64,000 bases of DNA from an uncultured Rikenellaceae bacterium (GCA_947038405.1 CAMQVY010000001.1:147604-211603); one strand, 5' to 3'; counted from the stretch's first letter, positions 10,081 to 20,047 are shown. The notes: generated by a model from the sequence alone, not told the origin. Numbers and translations are program-made.

Positions 10081-10495
10081 AATATCCTCAGTGTATGATT
10101 GTACTATAATAACTCTTGATCGACATCAACATGAGAAGGGTAATATTACAGTTGTTCAAAACAACAAAGAGATTCCTTTTGAGATAGATCGAGTGTACTA
10201 CCTTTATGATATACCAGGAGGGGAGAGTAGAGGTGCGCATGCACATTATGATCTTGAACAGTTGTTAGTTGCTGCTAGTGGCAGTTTTGATGTAACACTT
10301 GACGATGGAAATGTAAAGAGGACATTCACATTAAATAGACCATATCAAGGTTTGTATATTAAATCTGGATTGTGGCGAGAGTTAGATAATTTCTCTAGTG
10401 GTTCTGTCTGTATGGTATTAGCTTCGGCTAAGTATGATGAAAAAGATTACATTAGAGACTATGATAGTTTTATAAGTTATAAATCCGATGAGTAA
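10073..10495 (+). CDS. fdtA: FdtA-like sugar 3,4-ketoisomerase
   Basis: Predicted dTDP-4-oxo-6-deoxyglucose 3,4-oxoisomerase in dTDP-3-amino-3,6-dideoxyhexose synthesis. The catalytic His pair is intact (His56-Ala-His58 in SRGAHAHYDLEQ), followed by GSFDVTLDDG. I place the start at 10073, giving 140 residues. A longer frame from 10046 would overlap the upstream gene by 35 bases and add residues with no family match. The start overlaps the upstream stop by 8 bases. The end overlaps the acetyltransferase start in the same way. FdtA and QdtA (galacto versus gluco product) cannot be told apart here. Confidence 0.85.
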   Translation: MSKISSVYDCTIITLDRHQHEKGNITVVQNNKEIPFEIDRVYYLYDIPGGESRGAHAHYDLEQLLVAASGSFDVTLDDGNVKRTFTLNRPYQGLYIKSGLWRELDNFSSGSVCMVLASAKYDEKDYIRDYDSFISYKSDE

Positions 10496-11006
10496 TATAC
10501 ATAAATTAGCTGATGTTCAGAGTCTTAGTGTGGGTGATGGGACTAATATTTGGCAATTCTGCGTAGTATTTAAAGATGCAGTAATAGGCGAAAATTGTAA
10601 CATATGTGCCAATGTGATAATTGAAAATTTTGTGACGGTTGGAGACAGAGTTACTGTTAAATCTGGTGTCCAATTATGGGATGGTCTTTGTGTAGAGGAT
10701 GATGTGTTTATAGGTCCTAATGTCACGTTTACAAATGATCTTACACCACGCTCAAAAACACATAAAAAGTTTTTGAATACGACACTGAGACGAGGATGCT
10801 CTATTGGTGCTAATGTAACAATTATTACAGGTTTAGTGATAGGCGAATATGCTATGATTGGTGCTGGATCAGTTGTCACTAAAAGTGTAGGTAATAGTGA
10901 GTTATGGTATGGTAATCCTGCACAGCATAGAGGATATATTACAAAAGATGGTGTGGTATTGGACATGGATTATAAAAATAAAGAGGGTGTTAAACTAGAG
11001 GTATAG
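10488..11006 (+). CDS. Hexapeptide N-acetyltransferase (FdtC/QdtC-like)
   Basis: Predicted to acetylate the 3-amino group of a dTDP-3-amino-3,6-dideoxyhexose with acetyl-CoA. The 172 residues form imperfect hexapeptide repeats of a left-handed beta-helix. The sequence [16 protein letters not shown] is typical of sugar N-acetyltransferases of this group. The start sits inside the stop region of the preceding isomerase, so the two are translationally linked. The aminotransferase starts 2 bases after the stop. Gene order isomerase-acetyltransferase-aminotransferase matches known Fuc3NAc or Qui3NAc loci. Confidence 0.88.
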   Translation: MSNIHKLADVQSLSVGDGTNIWQFCVVFKDAVIGENCNICANVIIENFVTVGDRVTVKSGVQLWDGLCVEDDVFIGPNVTFTNDLTPRSKTHKKFLNTTLRRGCSIGANVTIITGLVIGEYAMIGAGSVVTKSVGNSELWYGNPAQHRGYITKDGVVLDMDYKNKEGVKLEV

Positions 11007-11008
11007 TA

Positions 11009-12112
11009 ATGGTTAAATTTTTAGATCTACAGAATATAAATGCTAAATATGGAGCTGCTTTAAAAGAGGCAGCTTCTCGTGTTATAGATAGTGGTTGGTT
11101 CCTGCAAGGTGAGGAGAATAGGAATTTTGAAGCAAAGTTGTCAAAATTTACAGGTTCAAAGAGTGTTATCTCTGTTGCAAATGGGTTAGATGCACTACGT
11201 TTAATCCTACGTGCATATAAGGAGTTAGGAGTGATGAGTGATGGTGATGAGATTATAGTTCCTGCTAACACTTATATTGCGACAATTCTAGCAATTACAG
11301 ATAATAATCTAAAACCTATACTTGTTGAGCCAGATATTAACACATATAATATAGATATTAACAAAATAGTGTCAGCTATAACTCCAAGGACAAAAGCGAT
11401 TATGATTGTTCATCTTTATGGTCAAGTTGTTTGGAGTGATGAGCTTGAGTCTATAGCAAAGAGATATAGTTTAAAGCTTATTGAAGATAATGCACAAGCG
11501 ATAGGGGCTGAGTGGTGCGGTACAAAAACGGGTAACCTTGGAGATGCGGCAGGATTTAGTTTTTATCCAGGTAAGAATTTAGGTGCATTGGGTGATAGTG
11601 GTGCAGTTACCACCAAGGATGAGGAGCTTGCAGGTGTTATTAGGTCTCTTGCTAATTATGGATCATCAGAGAAATACGTATTTGATTATTGTGGATACAA
11701 TAGTCGTATGGATGAGATGCAAGCAGCCTTTCTATCTGTTAAGATAGATTTTCTTGAGGCAGAGACAGAGCATCGTCGTAACATTGCACAGTATTATATA
11801 GATAATATTAATAATCCAATTATAACCCTGCCAACAGCACCATCAAAGGGGCATGTTTATCATCTGTTTGTTGTTCGTTGTAGTCGGAGAGATGAACTTC
11901 AGGGTTATTTAACTGCTAATGGTGTTCAAACTCTTATTCATTATCCTATTGCACCACATAAGCAGAGGTGTTATAGAGATAGTGAATTATCTAAGTTAGA
12001 GTTGCCTATTACAGAGCAGATACATAATGAGGTTATAACTCTTCCAATCTCTCCTATTTTGACTCTTGAAGAGGTTGGTAAAGTTGTAGAGTTAATAAAT
12101 AACTTTAAATAA
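11009..12112 (+). CDS. fdtB: DegT/DnrJ/EryC1-family sugar aminotransferase (FdtB/QdtB-like)
   Basis: PLP enzyme predicted to aminate the 3-keto sugar made by the upstream isomerase. It has 367 residues. The PLP lysine is Lys189 in [16 protein letters not shown]. Other family marks are [23 protein letters not shown] and [13 protein letters not shown]. It starts 2 bases after the acetyltransferase and is followed after 7 bases by a glycosyltransferase, so these genes form one operon. rmlA and rmlB, needed for the precursor, are not in the window. Confidence 0.9.
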   Translation: MVKFLDLQNINAKYGAALKEAASRVIDSGWFLQGEENRNFEAKLSKFTGSKSVISVANGLDALRLILRAYKELGVMSDGDEIIVPANTYIATILAITDNNLKPILVEPDINTYNIDINKIVSAITPRTKAIMIVHLYGQVVWSDELESIAKRYSLKLIEDNAQAIGAEWCGTKTGNLGDAAGFSFYPGKNLGALGDSGAVTTKDEELAGVIRSLANYGSSEKYVFDYCGYNSRMDEMQAAFLSVKIDFLEAETEHRRNIAQYYIDNINNPIITLPTAPSKGHVYHLFVVRCSRRDELQGYLTANGVQTLIHYPIAPHKQRCYRDSELSKLELPITEQIHNEVITLPISPILTLEEVGKVVELINNFK

Positions 12113-12119
12113 AAAAGTA

Positions 12120-13025
12120 ATGATACCTATAGTCTCGGTTGTTGTGTTGACATATAACCAAGAGGGAACGATCTCACAAACTCTTGATTCTATAATATCT
12201 CAAAGTGTAAATTTTTCTATAGAGATTATTATTGGCGAAGATGCTTCTCCTTCAGATAATACGCGAGCTATTTGTGAGCGTTATGCATCAGTGTATCCTA
12301 GTATTGTCAGGTTGCTACCTAAGGCCCCAAATAAGGGGATGTTACGAAATTATAGAGATGCTCTAATAGAGTGTCGAGGTAAATACATTGCAGTATGTTC
12401 TGGAGATGATTTTTGGAACGGAACAGACTCTTTATCTAGACGTGTTCAATTTCTTGAAGAGAATCCTAGTTATGGAGTGGTGCATACTGATTATCATGTA
12501 CTTTATGTTGATGGTGGAAATCTATTAGAGGATTTTAACAAGACAAAAAATATCGAGGCTGTAACAGGAGGAGTAGAGTGTTTTGATCTACTTTTGAAGC
12601 GCAATTTAATTGGAGCATTAACTGTTGTTATGCGCCATGATGTGTTTAAGAGTTGTGTGGATATTGACTTGTTTATAGAGCAGGGTTTTTTAATGGAGGA
12701 TTATCCTACTTGGTTAGAGATGTCACGACATACTAAGATAAAATATCTTGATTTTAGTAGTGCAACCTATCGAATTGCCGCTGGCTCAATATCTAATAAC
12801 CAGAATGACTACTCAAAGCAGAAGGCTTTTTGTATGAGTGTTGCGAATGTAAAATTATACTATTTTAATAAGTACGGAGGTCATAGAGGTGTTTTAAACT
12901 CTATAAATAAATCCTTATATAGGGAATTAATTCATTATTCATATAACAGTGGATTAATGTCAGAATATCGATATTATAAATTACGATTAGTTTGGTGTAA
13001 GATCAAAAGTATATTTCAATTGTAA
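12120..13025 (+). CDS. Glycosyltransferase family 2
   Basis: Transfers a sugar from a nucleotide donor to a glycan acceptor at the inner face of the membrane. It has 301 residues with the GT-A start SVVVLTYNQEGTISQTLDSI, the IIIGEDASPSDNT segment and an acidic metal motif in CSGDDFW. No membrane segment is seen. It is last in the sugar operon, so it may transfer the 3-acetamido sugar made upstream. Donor and acceptor cannot be read from sequence. Confidence 0.85.
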   Translation: MIPIVSVVVLTYNQEGTISQTLDSIISQSVNFSIEIIIGEDASPSDNTRAICERYASVYPSIVRLLPKAPNKGMLRNYRDALIECRGKYIAVCSGDDFWNGTDSLSRRVQFLEENPSYGVVHTDYHVLYVDGGNLLEDFNKTKNIEAVTGGVECFDLLLKRNLIGALTVVMRHDVFKSCVDIDLFIEQGFLMEDYPTWLEMSRHTKIKYLDFSSATYRIAAGSISNNQNDYSKQKAFCMSVANVKLYYFNKYGGHRGVLNSINKSLYRELIHYSYNSGLMSEYRYYKLRLVWCKIKSIFQL

Positions 13026-13104
13026 TATTCTCAGTTAGACTATAATTTCCCTCAATTTTATTTAACAACTTACGTTTTTTTTAGTTTACAGATATAATAT
13101 TATT

Positions 13105-14073
13105 ATGATATATAGACATTTAGGTAATAGTGGTTTGAAAGTTCCCGTTTTTTCTTTGGGTTTATGGCATAATTTTGGGGCGTTTGATGACTTCTCGAAT
13201 GCTACAAAAATTATATGTGGTGCTTTTGACATGGAGATTGTTCACTTTGACTTGGCTAATGTATATGGTCCACCTGTTGGAAGTGCTGAAATTAATTTTG
13301 GTAAGATATTGCGTAATTCGTTGTCTACACACAGAGATGAGATGGTTATATCTTCTAAGGCAGGACACCCAATGAGTAGTAGTCCATATATGGATTTTTG
13401 TTCACGAAAAAGTTTAATATCAGGTTGTGATCAGAGTTTGAAAAGGGTTGGATTAGATTATTTTGATATTTTTTATTCTCATCGTTATGATCCCAACACC
13501 CCATTAGAGGAGAGCATGGGAGCCTTAGACTACATTGTTAGGAGCGGAAGAGCACTATATGTTGGATTGTCAAAATACCCCGTAGATAAAGCCTTTGAGG
13601 CTTATAGTATTTTGAAAGCACTTGGTACACCATGCGTTGCAAATCAGGAGAGGTACTCTCTTCTTAATAGGAGTGTTGAAAAACAAGGAGTTGTTAGTCA
13701 AAATGCAAAATTAGGGGTAGGTACTATTCCGTTTTCAGTTTTGGCACAAGGACAACTTACAGATAGGTATTTAACCTCAATACCGAGTAATTCCAGAGCT
13801 GCAAAAGAGTTAGGTTTTTTGAAAGTAGAGGAAGTTAGAGATAATATTGATGTTGTCGGTAAGTTAAATGAGCTTGCGAGTAGCAGAGAACAAACTCTAG
13901 CTCAAATGTCTTTAGCTTGGATCTTGTCTGATGAGCGTATTTCAACAATATTAACTGGTGCAAGTTCTCTTAATCAATTAGAAGGAAGTGTCAAGGCGTT
14001 AAATAATCTTACATTTTCGGCAGAGGAGTTAGCTTTAATAGATCAAATCACATTAAATACTACTAATGTATAA
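13105..14073 (+). CDS. Aldo/keto reductase
   Basis: NAD(P)H-dependent reductase with a TIM-barrel fold, 322 residues. The catalytic tetrad is visible: Asp and Tyr in HFDLANVYG, Lys in VISSKAGH and His in FYSHRYDPNTPLEE. The closest group by motif appears to be the YghZ-like (L-glyceraldehyde 3-phosphate reductase) branch. It is 79 bases beyond the glycosyltransferase and probably a separate unit. It converges with an AraC-type regulator that may or may not control it. The substrate is unknown. Confidence 0.87.
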   Translation: MIYRHLGNSGLKVPVFSLGLWHNFGAFDDFSNATKIICGAFDMEIVHFDLANVYGPPVGSAEINFGKILRNSLSTHRDEMVISSKAGHPMSSSPYMDFCSRKSLISGCDQSLKRVGLDYFDIFYSHRYDPNTPLEESMGALDYIVRSGRALYVGLSKYPVDKAFEAYSILKALGTPCVANQERYSLLNRSVEKQGVVSQNAKLGVGTIPFSVLAQGQLTDRYLTSIPSNSRAAKELGFLKVEEVRDNIDVVGKLNELASSREQTLAQMSLAWILSDERISTILTGASSLNQLEGSVKALNNLTFSAEELALIDQITLNTTNV

Positions 14074-14104
14074 GTAGTATTGTGTATTAAGATACTTTAG
14101 TATT

Positions 14105-14141
14105 AAAAAAGGTTTAGTGAAATTTTCACTAAACCTTTTTA
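14105..14141. terminator. Bidirectional terminator between AKR and AraC genes
   Basis: The stem built on GGTTTAGTGAA and its complement has an A-run before and a T-run after, and lies between the converging genes. It can stop transcription both ways. Confidence 0.85.
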
Positions 14142-14151
14142 TTTTATATAA

Positions 14152-15051
14152 TTAAATATAATTTTCAGGGACTATTTGAGCTTGCTCTATATTTAGTTGT
14201 TTATTTTTTGCTCTGAAATGTGATGGTGTCACTGCATACTGTTTCTTAAATAGTTTAATGAAGTGAGATGTGTTAGTAAAGCTACACTCATTGCTTATTT
14301 CAGAAATAGATTTATTTGTAGATATTAAAAGTAGTCTAGTGTGAGCTAATCTTTGATTTATGAACCACTTATGTGGTGAATCGTGGAAGTACTCTTTAAA
14401 CTCTTTTTTGAATGTAGTTAAACTTTTATTACAAATAGAAGCTAACTCCTCAATCGATAAGTTATTGAAGATATTATTTTGAATAACTTGTTCAAAATTA
14501 ATCTTGCACATATCATTATTGTTTAGAAGTTTATTTTTAATACAACATTCTTTATTAGAGATGATTAGATATATTAACTCTGTCATTTTTAGTATTTCAC
14601 CCGTGTAATCGACATTAAAGACGTTATCCTTAATATACTGGCTTACAGAGTTGAAGAATACAGCTAAGTTGCTCCAGCTTTTACATATAATGTAGTTTGT
14701 GTCAGAACACTTTTCACACATATGGTTGTTCTCAATCTCTAATTTGAAAGTTAAGCTGAGGTCATTAAGAATTTTATTAAGCTGTTCTGGAGAGTATAAA
14801 AATAAAATCTCTTCAAACTCATTATCTATATCAGACGTGTTCTCTAAGTAGTGTTGTCCTGCATTTAGATAAAACATCTCACCTTTATTAATAATATGTC
14901 TTTGGTTGTTACTGTAAATATATTTAGCCCCTTTTGTTACATAACCAATGCAATATTTTGGCATAATTTGTAATCTTATACCATTATTGGTTACCTGATT
15001 ATATTTTATAATCATTGGTTGTCTGGTACTAGTTTCAGCATTTATATTCAT
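14152..15051 (-). CDS. AraC-family transcriptional regulator
   Basis: 299 residues. The C-terminal third has two helix-turn-helix units: SIEELASICNKSLTTFKKEFKEYF and SISEISNECSFTNTSHFIKLFKKQY, then the family ending TPSHFRAKNK. The N-terminal part looks like a cupin-type sensor (GYVTKGAKYIY, KGEMFYLNAGQHY). A Cys-Glu-Lys-Cys motif occurs mid-protein, and the protein is cysteine-rich, so redox or metal sensing is possible but speculative. It is divergent from bioA across 277 bases and convergent with the aldo/keto reductase, which are the likeliest targets. Confidence 0.87.
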   Translation of the reverse strand: MNINAETSTRQPMIIKYNQVTNNGIRLQIMPKYCIGYVTKGAKYIYSNNQRHIINKGEMFYLNAGQHYLENTSDIDNEFEEILFLYSPEQLNKILNDLSLTFKLEIENNHMCEKCSDTNYIICKSWSNLAVFFNSVSQYIKDNVFNVDYTGEILKMTELIYLIISNKECCIKNKLLNNNDMCKINFEQVIQNNIFNNLSIEELASICNKSLTTFKKEFKEYFHDSPHKWFINQRLAHTRLLLISTNKSISEISNECSFTNTSHFIKLFKKQYAVTPSHFRAKNKQLNIEQAQIVPENYI

Positions 15052-15294
15052 AGTTTAAAATGTTAAATTAACAATATAGGTCGTTGTATATTGGAGTATA
15101 GCATTTGCTTAACCTTCTAGATATTGTAAATATACAATATTTTATTCTCAACTCAAGATAAAATATCCATAAATATAATTATTTTATTTAAAAATGCACC
15201 ATAAAGTAACATATTGTCTATAATATTGGGATCAATAATACATTGTATATAGTGATGTGTGTCTGTTTGTTATAGTTTTTTAACTCATATGTAG

Positions 15295-15302
15295 TATATT
15301 TG
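15295..15302 (+). promoter_or_regulatory. Candidate -7 box for bioA
   Basis: TATATTTG matches TAnnTTTG and ends 26 bases before the bioA start. The nearest TTTG (15266-15269) is 25 bases upstream, longer than usual spacing. The AraC-bioA intergenic region (15052-15328) holds no other feature I could support. Confidence 0.4.
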
Positions 15303-15328
15303 TACTCTTAATATTTAGTGTATAAAAA

Positions 15329-16633
15329 ATGAAAGAGTCAACTATAAATAACTTGTTAAATTTTGATAAAGATCATATTTGGCATCCATATACATCAATG
15401 AAAGAGCCATTGCCAGTCTATTTGGTCGAGTCGGCAGATGGTGCTCTTTTAAAACTTGGTAGTGGAGAAGAACTTATTGATGGGATGTCCTCTTGGTGGT
15501 GCGTGATACATGGATATAATAATCCAAGGCTTAATCAAGCATTGAGAGATCAAGTCGATAAAATGGCTCATGTTATGTTTGGAGGTATTACTCATATCCC
15601 CGCAATTGAGTTGTCTAAGAAGTTAATTAGGATGACTCCGATTGGTCTTGAAAGGGTCTTTTTTGCAGACTCTGGATCAGTGTCTGTTGAAGTTGCAATT
15701 AAAATGGCACTTCAATACTCAATATCGAGAGGTCGAGTTAGTCGAAATAAAGTTGCTACAATTAGTGGAGGATACCATGGTGATACATGGCATGCAATGT
15801 CTGTTTGTGACCCTGTTGGTGGTATGCACTCTCTATATAATGGTCGATTGCCAATTCAATACTTTGCGCCACGTCCAACTGTTGAGTTTGGAGCAGAGTG
15901 GTGTGATGATGATTTTTCACCGATGAAGAAGTTGATATATGAGCACCATGAAGAGCTTGCAGCTGTAATTGTAGAGCCTATTGTTCAGGGTGCAGGAGGA
16001 ATGTGGATGTACCATCCTGAATACCTTAAAAAGTTATCAGCATTGTGCACGAGTTATGATATTCTACTTATTGTTGATGAAATTGCAACAGGATTTGGTC
16101 GTACAGGAAAGATGTTTGCATCTGAATGGAGTGGGGTAGTGCCCGATATCATGTGCGTAGGGAAGGCGATTACTGGGGGATATATGAGCTTTGCAGCGAC
16201 ATTAGCTACAGCAAAAGTTGCTGATGTTATATCTAGTGGAGATCCATCTGAGATAATGCACGGACCAACTTTCATGGCTAACCCATTAGCTTGTGCAGTT
16301 GCAAATGAATCGCTCGCAATGCTTGAAGAGGCATCGCCTTTACTTAGAATCAAGGAGATTGAGTCTATAATGCGTGATGAGTTATCTAAGGCTGAAGGGT
16401 GTACTAATATTAAAAATATACGAGTTTTGGGGGCGATAGGTGTACTTGAGACACATAGTCCAGTAGATATGGCTAGATGTCAAGAGGAGTTCGTTAAAAG
16501 AGGTGTGTGGGTTCGACCATTTGGACGATTGATATATATAATGCCTCAATATATTATAACAAACGATCAATTAATTAAATTATGTAGGGCATTAGTTGCA
16601 GTTGCGAATATTGATGATGTATTTAAGAAGTAG
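15329..16633 (+). CDS. bioA: Adenosylmethionine-8-amino-7-oxononanoate aminotransferase
   Basis: PLP enzyme that makes 7,8-diaminopelargonate from KAPA and SAM in biotin synthesis. It has 434 residues. It begins with the BioA-typical HIWHPYTSM, then GMSSWWCVIHGYNNP and the HGDTWHAMSVCDP segment. The PLP lysine is Lys279 in CVGKAITGG. No other bio gene is adjacent, so the pathway is split in this genome. It is divergent from the AraC-type gene. Confidence 0.95.
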   Translation: MKESTINNLLNFDKDHIWHPYTSMKEPLPVYLVESADGALLKLGSGEELIDGMSSWWCVIHGYNNPRLNQALRDQVDKMAHVMFGGITHIPAIELSKKLIRMTPIGLERVFFADSGSVSVEVAIKMALQYSISRGRVSRNKVATISGGYHGDTWHAMSVCDPVGGMHSLYNGRLPIQYFAPRPTVEFGAEWCDDDFSPMKKLIYEHHEELAAVIVEPIVQGAGGMWMYHPEYLKKLSALCTSYDILLIVDEIATGFGRTGKMFASEWSGVVPDIMCVGKAITGGYMSFAATLATAKVADVISSGDPSEIMHGPTFMANPLACAVANESLAMLEEASPLLRIKEIESIMRDELSKAEGCTNIKNIRVLGAIGVLETHSPVDMARCQEEFVKRGVWVRPFGRLIYIMPQYIITNDQLIKLCRALVAVANIDDVFKK

Positions 16634-16682
16634 AGCATAATTTCTCTATTTTGACTATTGAGACTAATTTAGGCTTTTGTCG

Positions 16683-17687
16683 TTAGATGTTCATGTTTGC
16701 ATAAATAGAGAGAAGTATTATAACTATATATATGATTAAAAATAGTTTACTTCTGTTATTTTGTATAAATAGTGAGGATATTAATATAGCTAATGGAATC
16801 GCTAATACTGAAACTAATGATGTTGGATTTGTTGATAGCTGAAGTGTTGGTAATGTTAAGATCCCAAGAGAATATAGTACCATAAGTACGTACATTGGTG
16901 GGGTTTGTTGCAGCTCTTTATTCTTTATACTGTATATAACTGCAGCTATTACAGAGGTGATGATTGTTATCAGGAATATAATTGTTGAGTATAGGGCATA
17001 ACTTCCTGTCATTACATGCTCTGTCAAATGTCTATAACCCCATCCACTGCATACACTAGATATATTGTCGAAAACCGTACTAAATGGGTAGTTAAGTGCC
17101 CAAAGTATATAACTGTATAGTAGTATTGGGAGTATGTATCCACCAATAGATGTTATTAACTCATTTACTGACCTCTTAAATATCATACAAGAGATAAATA
17201 TTAAAGGGAATATAAATATTGCTTGAGGTATTAGTAGTGGGGTGACTCCCATTAATACACCTGCAGTAAATAGGTAGTGGAAATTACTCCTTTTTGTATT
17301 AAAGGATATTAATAATCTATTTAGTGACAGTATAACTAGCAGTGAAGTTAGAGCCTCAATTACATTATTTTGATCTGTAAAAAATGATGTACTAAATACT
17401 ATGTAGAAGATTAATGGATATAAACTCTTGTATGAGAATAACTCTTTAGCTATTGACAATCTAGTGAGTACAATGCCTCCTATTAGATATAGGAGAATAG
17501 AAAATTTATTCACTAAATAGAAAGAGTTTCCAAATAGTTGGTGTAGTTGTTGCGACGCTACACCATAAGTATTATCTAATATGAGTGTTGAGTCTATATA
17601 TATGTGCCTAAAAATAGAAGCCACAACTATTAATAGTGTTGGATATATTACTAATAGTTGTGGTCTTTTACTAATATCTAATCTCAT
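16683..17687 (-). CDS. Polytopic membrane protein (DUF6427-like)
   Basis: 334 residues with about eight or nine hydrophobic segments spread along the length and little soluble sequence. I think it is related to the Bacteroidota DUF6427 group, but this rests on general resemblance rather than a diagnostic motif. It is last in the metY-metX-purD operon, 38 bases after purD, so it is probably cotranscribed. Function unknown. Confidence 0.7.
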   Translation of the reverse strand: MRLDISKRPQLLVIYPTLLIVVASIFRHIYIDSTLILDNTYGVASQQLHQLFGNSFYLVNKFSILLYLIGGIVLTRLSIAKELFSYKSLYPLIFYIVFSTSFFTDQNNVIEALTSLLVILSLNRLLISFNTKRSNFHYLFTAGVLMGVTPLLIPQAIFIFPLIFISCMIFKRSVNELITSIGGYILPILLYSYILWALNYPFSTVFDNISSVCSGWGYRHLTEHVMTGSYALYSTIIFLITIITSVIAAVIYSIKNKELQQTPPMYVLMVLYSLGILTLPTLQLSTNPTSLVSVLAIPLAILISSLFIQNNRSKLFLIIYIVIILLSIYANMNI

Positions 17688-17725
17688 AGTAGATATTTAT
17701 ACTTCAATTAATGTTTGTTGAGAGT

Positions 17726-19018
17726 CTATTTGATAAGATCTGCTCCAATATCTTTTCTGAAATATTTGCCTTCGTATTTTATGTTTTCTATTGTTTTGAA
17801 ACTCTCGTCTATCGCCTCTTGGATCGTATCTCCAAATGATGTAACAGCTAGTACTCTACCACCATTTGTAACAATATCAGCTCCTTTTTTAGCTGTTCCA
17901 GCGTGGAATATGATACTATTAGTTTCACTATCTAATCCCGTTATAACATCACCCTTTTTGTACTCTTCAGGGTAGCCACCAGCAACACATACAACTGTTG
18001 TTGCAACTTTATCTGTTATAATTAATTCATGTTTATCAATAGTGTCAAATGTAATAGCTTCAAATAGGTCGATTATATCAGATTCTATTCTAGGGATAAC
18101 AACCTCTGTCTCTGGGTCACCCATTCTTACGTTATACTCAATAACGTATGGCTCGCCTGCGTCGTTCATCAATCCAATAAATACGAAACCTTTGTATGTT
18201 ATTTTGTCCTCTACGAATCCCTTGATAGTAGGCTCAACTATTCTAGTTCTCACCTTCTCCATAAACTCTTCATCTGCAAAAGGTACAGGAGAGACAGCAC
18301 CCATTCCACCTGTATTCAGACCAGCATCACCCTCTCCAATTCTCTTGTAATCCTTGGCTTCAGGTAATATTTTGTAGTTTACACCATCTGTTGCAACAAA
18401 TACAGAGCACTCAATACCTTTAAGGAATTGCTCAATAACAACAGTATTACCAGCTGTTCCGAACTTACCATTTATCATACATGCTAGCTCTGTTTTAGCT
18501 TCCTCTGCATCCTCAAGAATAACGACACCTTTACCTGCTGCCAATCCATCCGCTTTTAATACGTATGGTGCATTTAGTTCATCAATAAAGGCATAACCCT
18601 CTTCAAGGTTGTGTTTAGTGAAGCTTTTATATGCTGCTGTTGGGATCTTATGTCGTATCATAAAGTCTTTAGCAAACTCTTTACTTCCTTCGAGTTTAGC
18701 ACCTAGGCGTGATGGTCCGATAATTGGAACGTGGTGAATATCATTATCATCTTGAAAATAGTCATAAATACCATTAACAAGAGGGTCTTCAGGTCCTACA
18801 ATAACCAGATTAATATTATTAAGTAGAACAAACTGCTTAATACTACCAAAGTTACTTGGTTGCACATCAACATTAATACCCAAACAAGATGTTCCTGCAT
18901 TTCCTGGTGCTATAAATAACTTTTGAAGTTTTGGACTTTGAGCTATTTTCCATGCCAATGCGTGTTCTCTTCCTCCCGAACCTAAAAGTAAAACATTAAC
19001 TTTTTCTGGTAATTTCAT
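17726..19018 (-). CDS. purD: Phosphoribosylamine-glycine ligase
   Basis: ATP-grasp enzyme that joins phosphoribosylamine and glycine in purine synthesis. The 430-residue length is usual. The start NVLLLGSGGREHALAWK is diagnostic. The ATP-grasp region includes LKADGLAAGKGVVIL and EYNVRMGDPETEVVIPR. It starts 8 bases after metX, so purine and methionine genes share a transcript. No other pur gene is adjacent apart from the distant purF-like gene at 45668. Confidence 0.95.
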   Translation of the reverse strand: MKLPEKVNVLLLGSGGREHALAWKIAQSPKLQKLFIAPGNAGTSCLGINVDVQPSNFGSIKQFVLLNNINLVIVGPEDPLVNGIYDYFQDDNDIHHVPIIGPSRLGAKLEGSKEFAKDFMIRHKIPTAAYKSFTKHNLEEGYAFIDELNAPYVLKADGLAAGKGVVILEDAEEAKTELACMINGKFGTAGNTVVIEQFLKGIECSVFVATDGVNYKILPEAKDYKRIGEGDAGLNTGGMGAVSPVPFADEEFMEKVRTRIVEPTIKGFVEDKITYKGFVFIGLMNDAGEPYVIEYNVRMGDPETEVVIPRIESDIIDLFEAITFDTIDKHELIITDKVATTVVCVAGGYPEEYKKGDVITGLDSETNSIIFHAGTAKKGADIVTNGGRVLAVTSFGDTIQEAIDESFKTIENIKYEGKYFRKDIGADLIK

Positions 19019-19026
19019 AATTATGC

Positions 19027-20037
19027 TTAGTTAATAAATGGTATTAATATTGAGTTTAATTTTGCGTATTCTACTAAAAAGCCATCATGACCAAACTCTG
19101 AACTTAAGAGTTGTATTGTGGCATTTGGTATATGTTTGTATAAAAAAATCTGTTCACTTACAGGGAATATAATGTCGGTAGATATACCTACTACCATCGT
19201 TTTACACTCTATTTGAGATAGCGCACTCTCAACTCCACCTCGCCCTCTTCCGACGTTGTGAGAGTCTAATACCTGCGTTAATATTCGGTATGAGTATGCG
19301 TTAAATCTGCTACATAGCTTCTCTCCTTGATACTGTTGATATGTTGATGCTCTAAACCCAGAGACCTTATCATTGTCTTCTATCTCTTGTTGTGTTGCAT
19401 TGTATGCGTTAGAACCTCTATAACTTAGCAGTCCAATTGATCTAGCTACTTTCATTCCATTACTTCCTGCATTGCAGTCAGCGTCTCCATAGCTTGGATC
19501 GCACTCTATTGCCATTCTTTGCGACTCATTAAATGCAATTACCCATGGTTGGTTTTTTGCCGAGGTTGCAATAAGCACTAATTTATCTGTAAATTTAGGA
19601 TACATTAGTGCCATCTCCATCGCTTGATACCCTCCAATTGAACTACCAATAATTGCTTTTACATTACTGATGTTTAGGTGTTGAGCTAATATATAGTGAG
19701 CATTGGCAATATCTCTAACAGTTATGAATGGAAAAGTGTCGTAATATGGTTCACCTGTATTTGGATTTTCACTTAAAGGTCCAGTTGAGCCATAGTGTGA
19801 TCCTATGATATTTGCACAGATCATAAAGTGTTTTTGTGGGTTTAAAAACCCATCTTCACATATTACATTTGGCCACCAATCATCGACTTCAGAGTTTGCC
19901 GTTAGTGCATGACAAATCCAGATGGCATTATCGCCATCGAACTCGCCGTATGTACTATAGGCAATTGTAATTTGCGCAAGTACATCACCACTCTCCAGCT
20001 TAAAAGGGAGGTTATGTGTATAGTATTTAATTGGCAT
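19027..20037 (-). CDS. metX: Homoserine O-acetyltransferase
   Basis: Alpha/beta hydrolase that makes O-acetylhomoserine from homoserine and acetyl-CoA. It has 336 residues. The catalytic triad is visible: Ser133 in IGSSIGGYQAME, Asp in STDIIFPVSEQ and His in FGHDGFLVE. It lies 10 bases after metY, whose substrate it makes. Homoserine O-succinyltransferase activity exists in some MetX-fold proteins, but the pairing with an acetylhomoserine sulfhydrylase supports acetyl transfer. Confidence 0.93.
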   Translation of the reverse strand: MPIKYYTHNLPFKLESGDVLAQITIAYSTYGEFDGDNAIWICHALTANSEVDDWWPNVICEDGFLNPQKHFMICANIIGSHYGSTGPLSENPNTGEPYYDTFPFITVRDIANAHYILAQHLNISNVKAIIGSSIGGYQAMEMALMYPKFTDKLVLIATSAKNQPWVIAFNESQRMAIECDPSYGDADCNAGSNGMKVARSIGLLSYRGSNAYNATQQEIEDNDKVSGFRASTYQQYQGEKLCSRFNAYSYRILTQVLDSHNVGRGRGGVESALSQIECKTMVVGISTDIIFPVSEQIFLYKHIPNATIQLLSSEFGHDGFLVEYAKLNSILIPFIN

Positions 20038-20047
20038 TTATTATATT

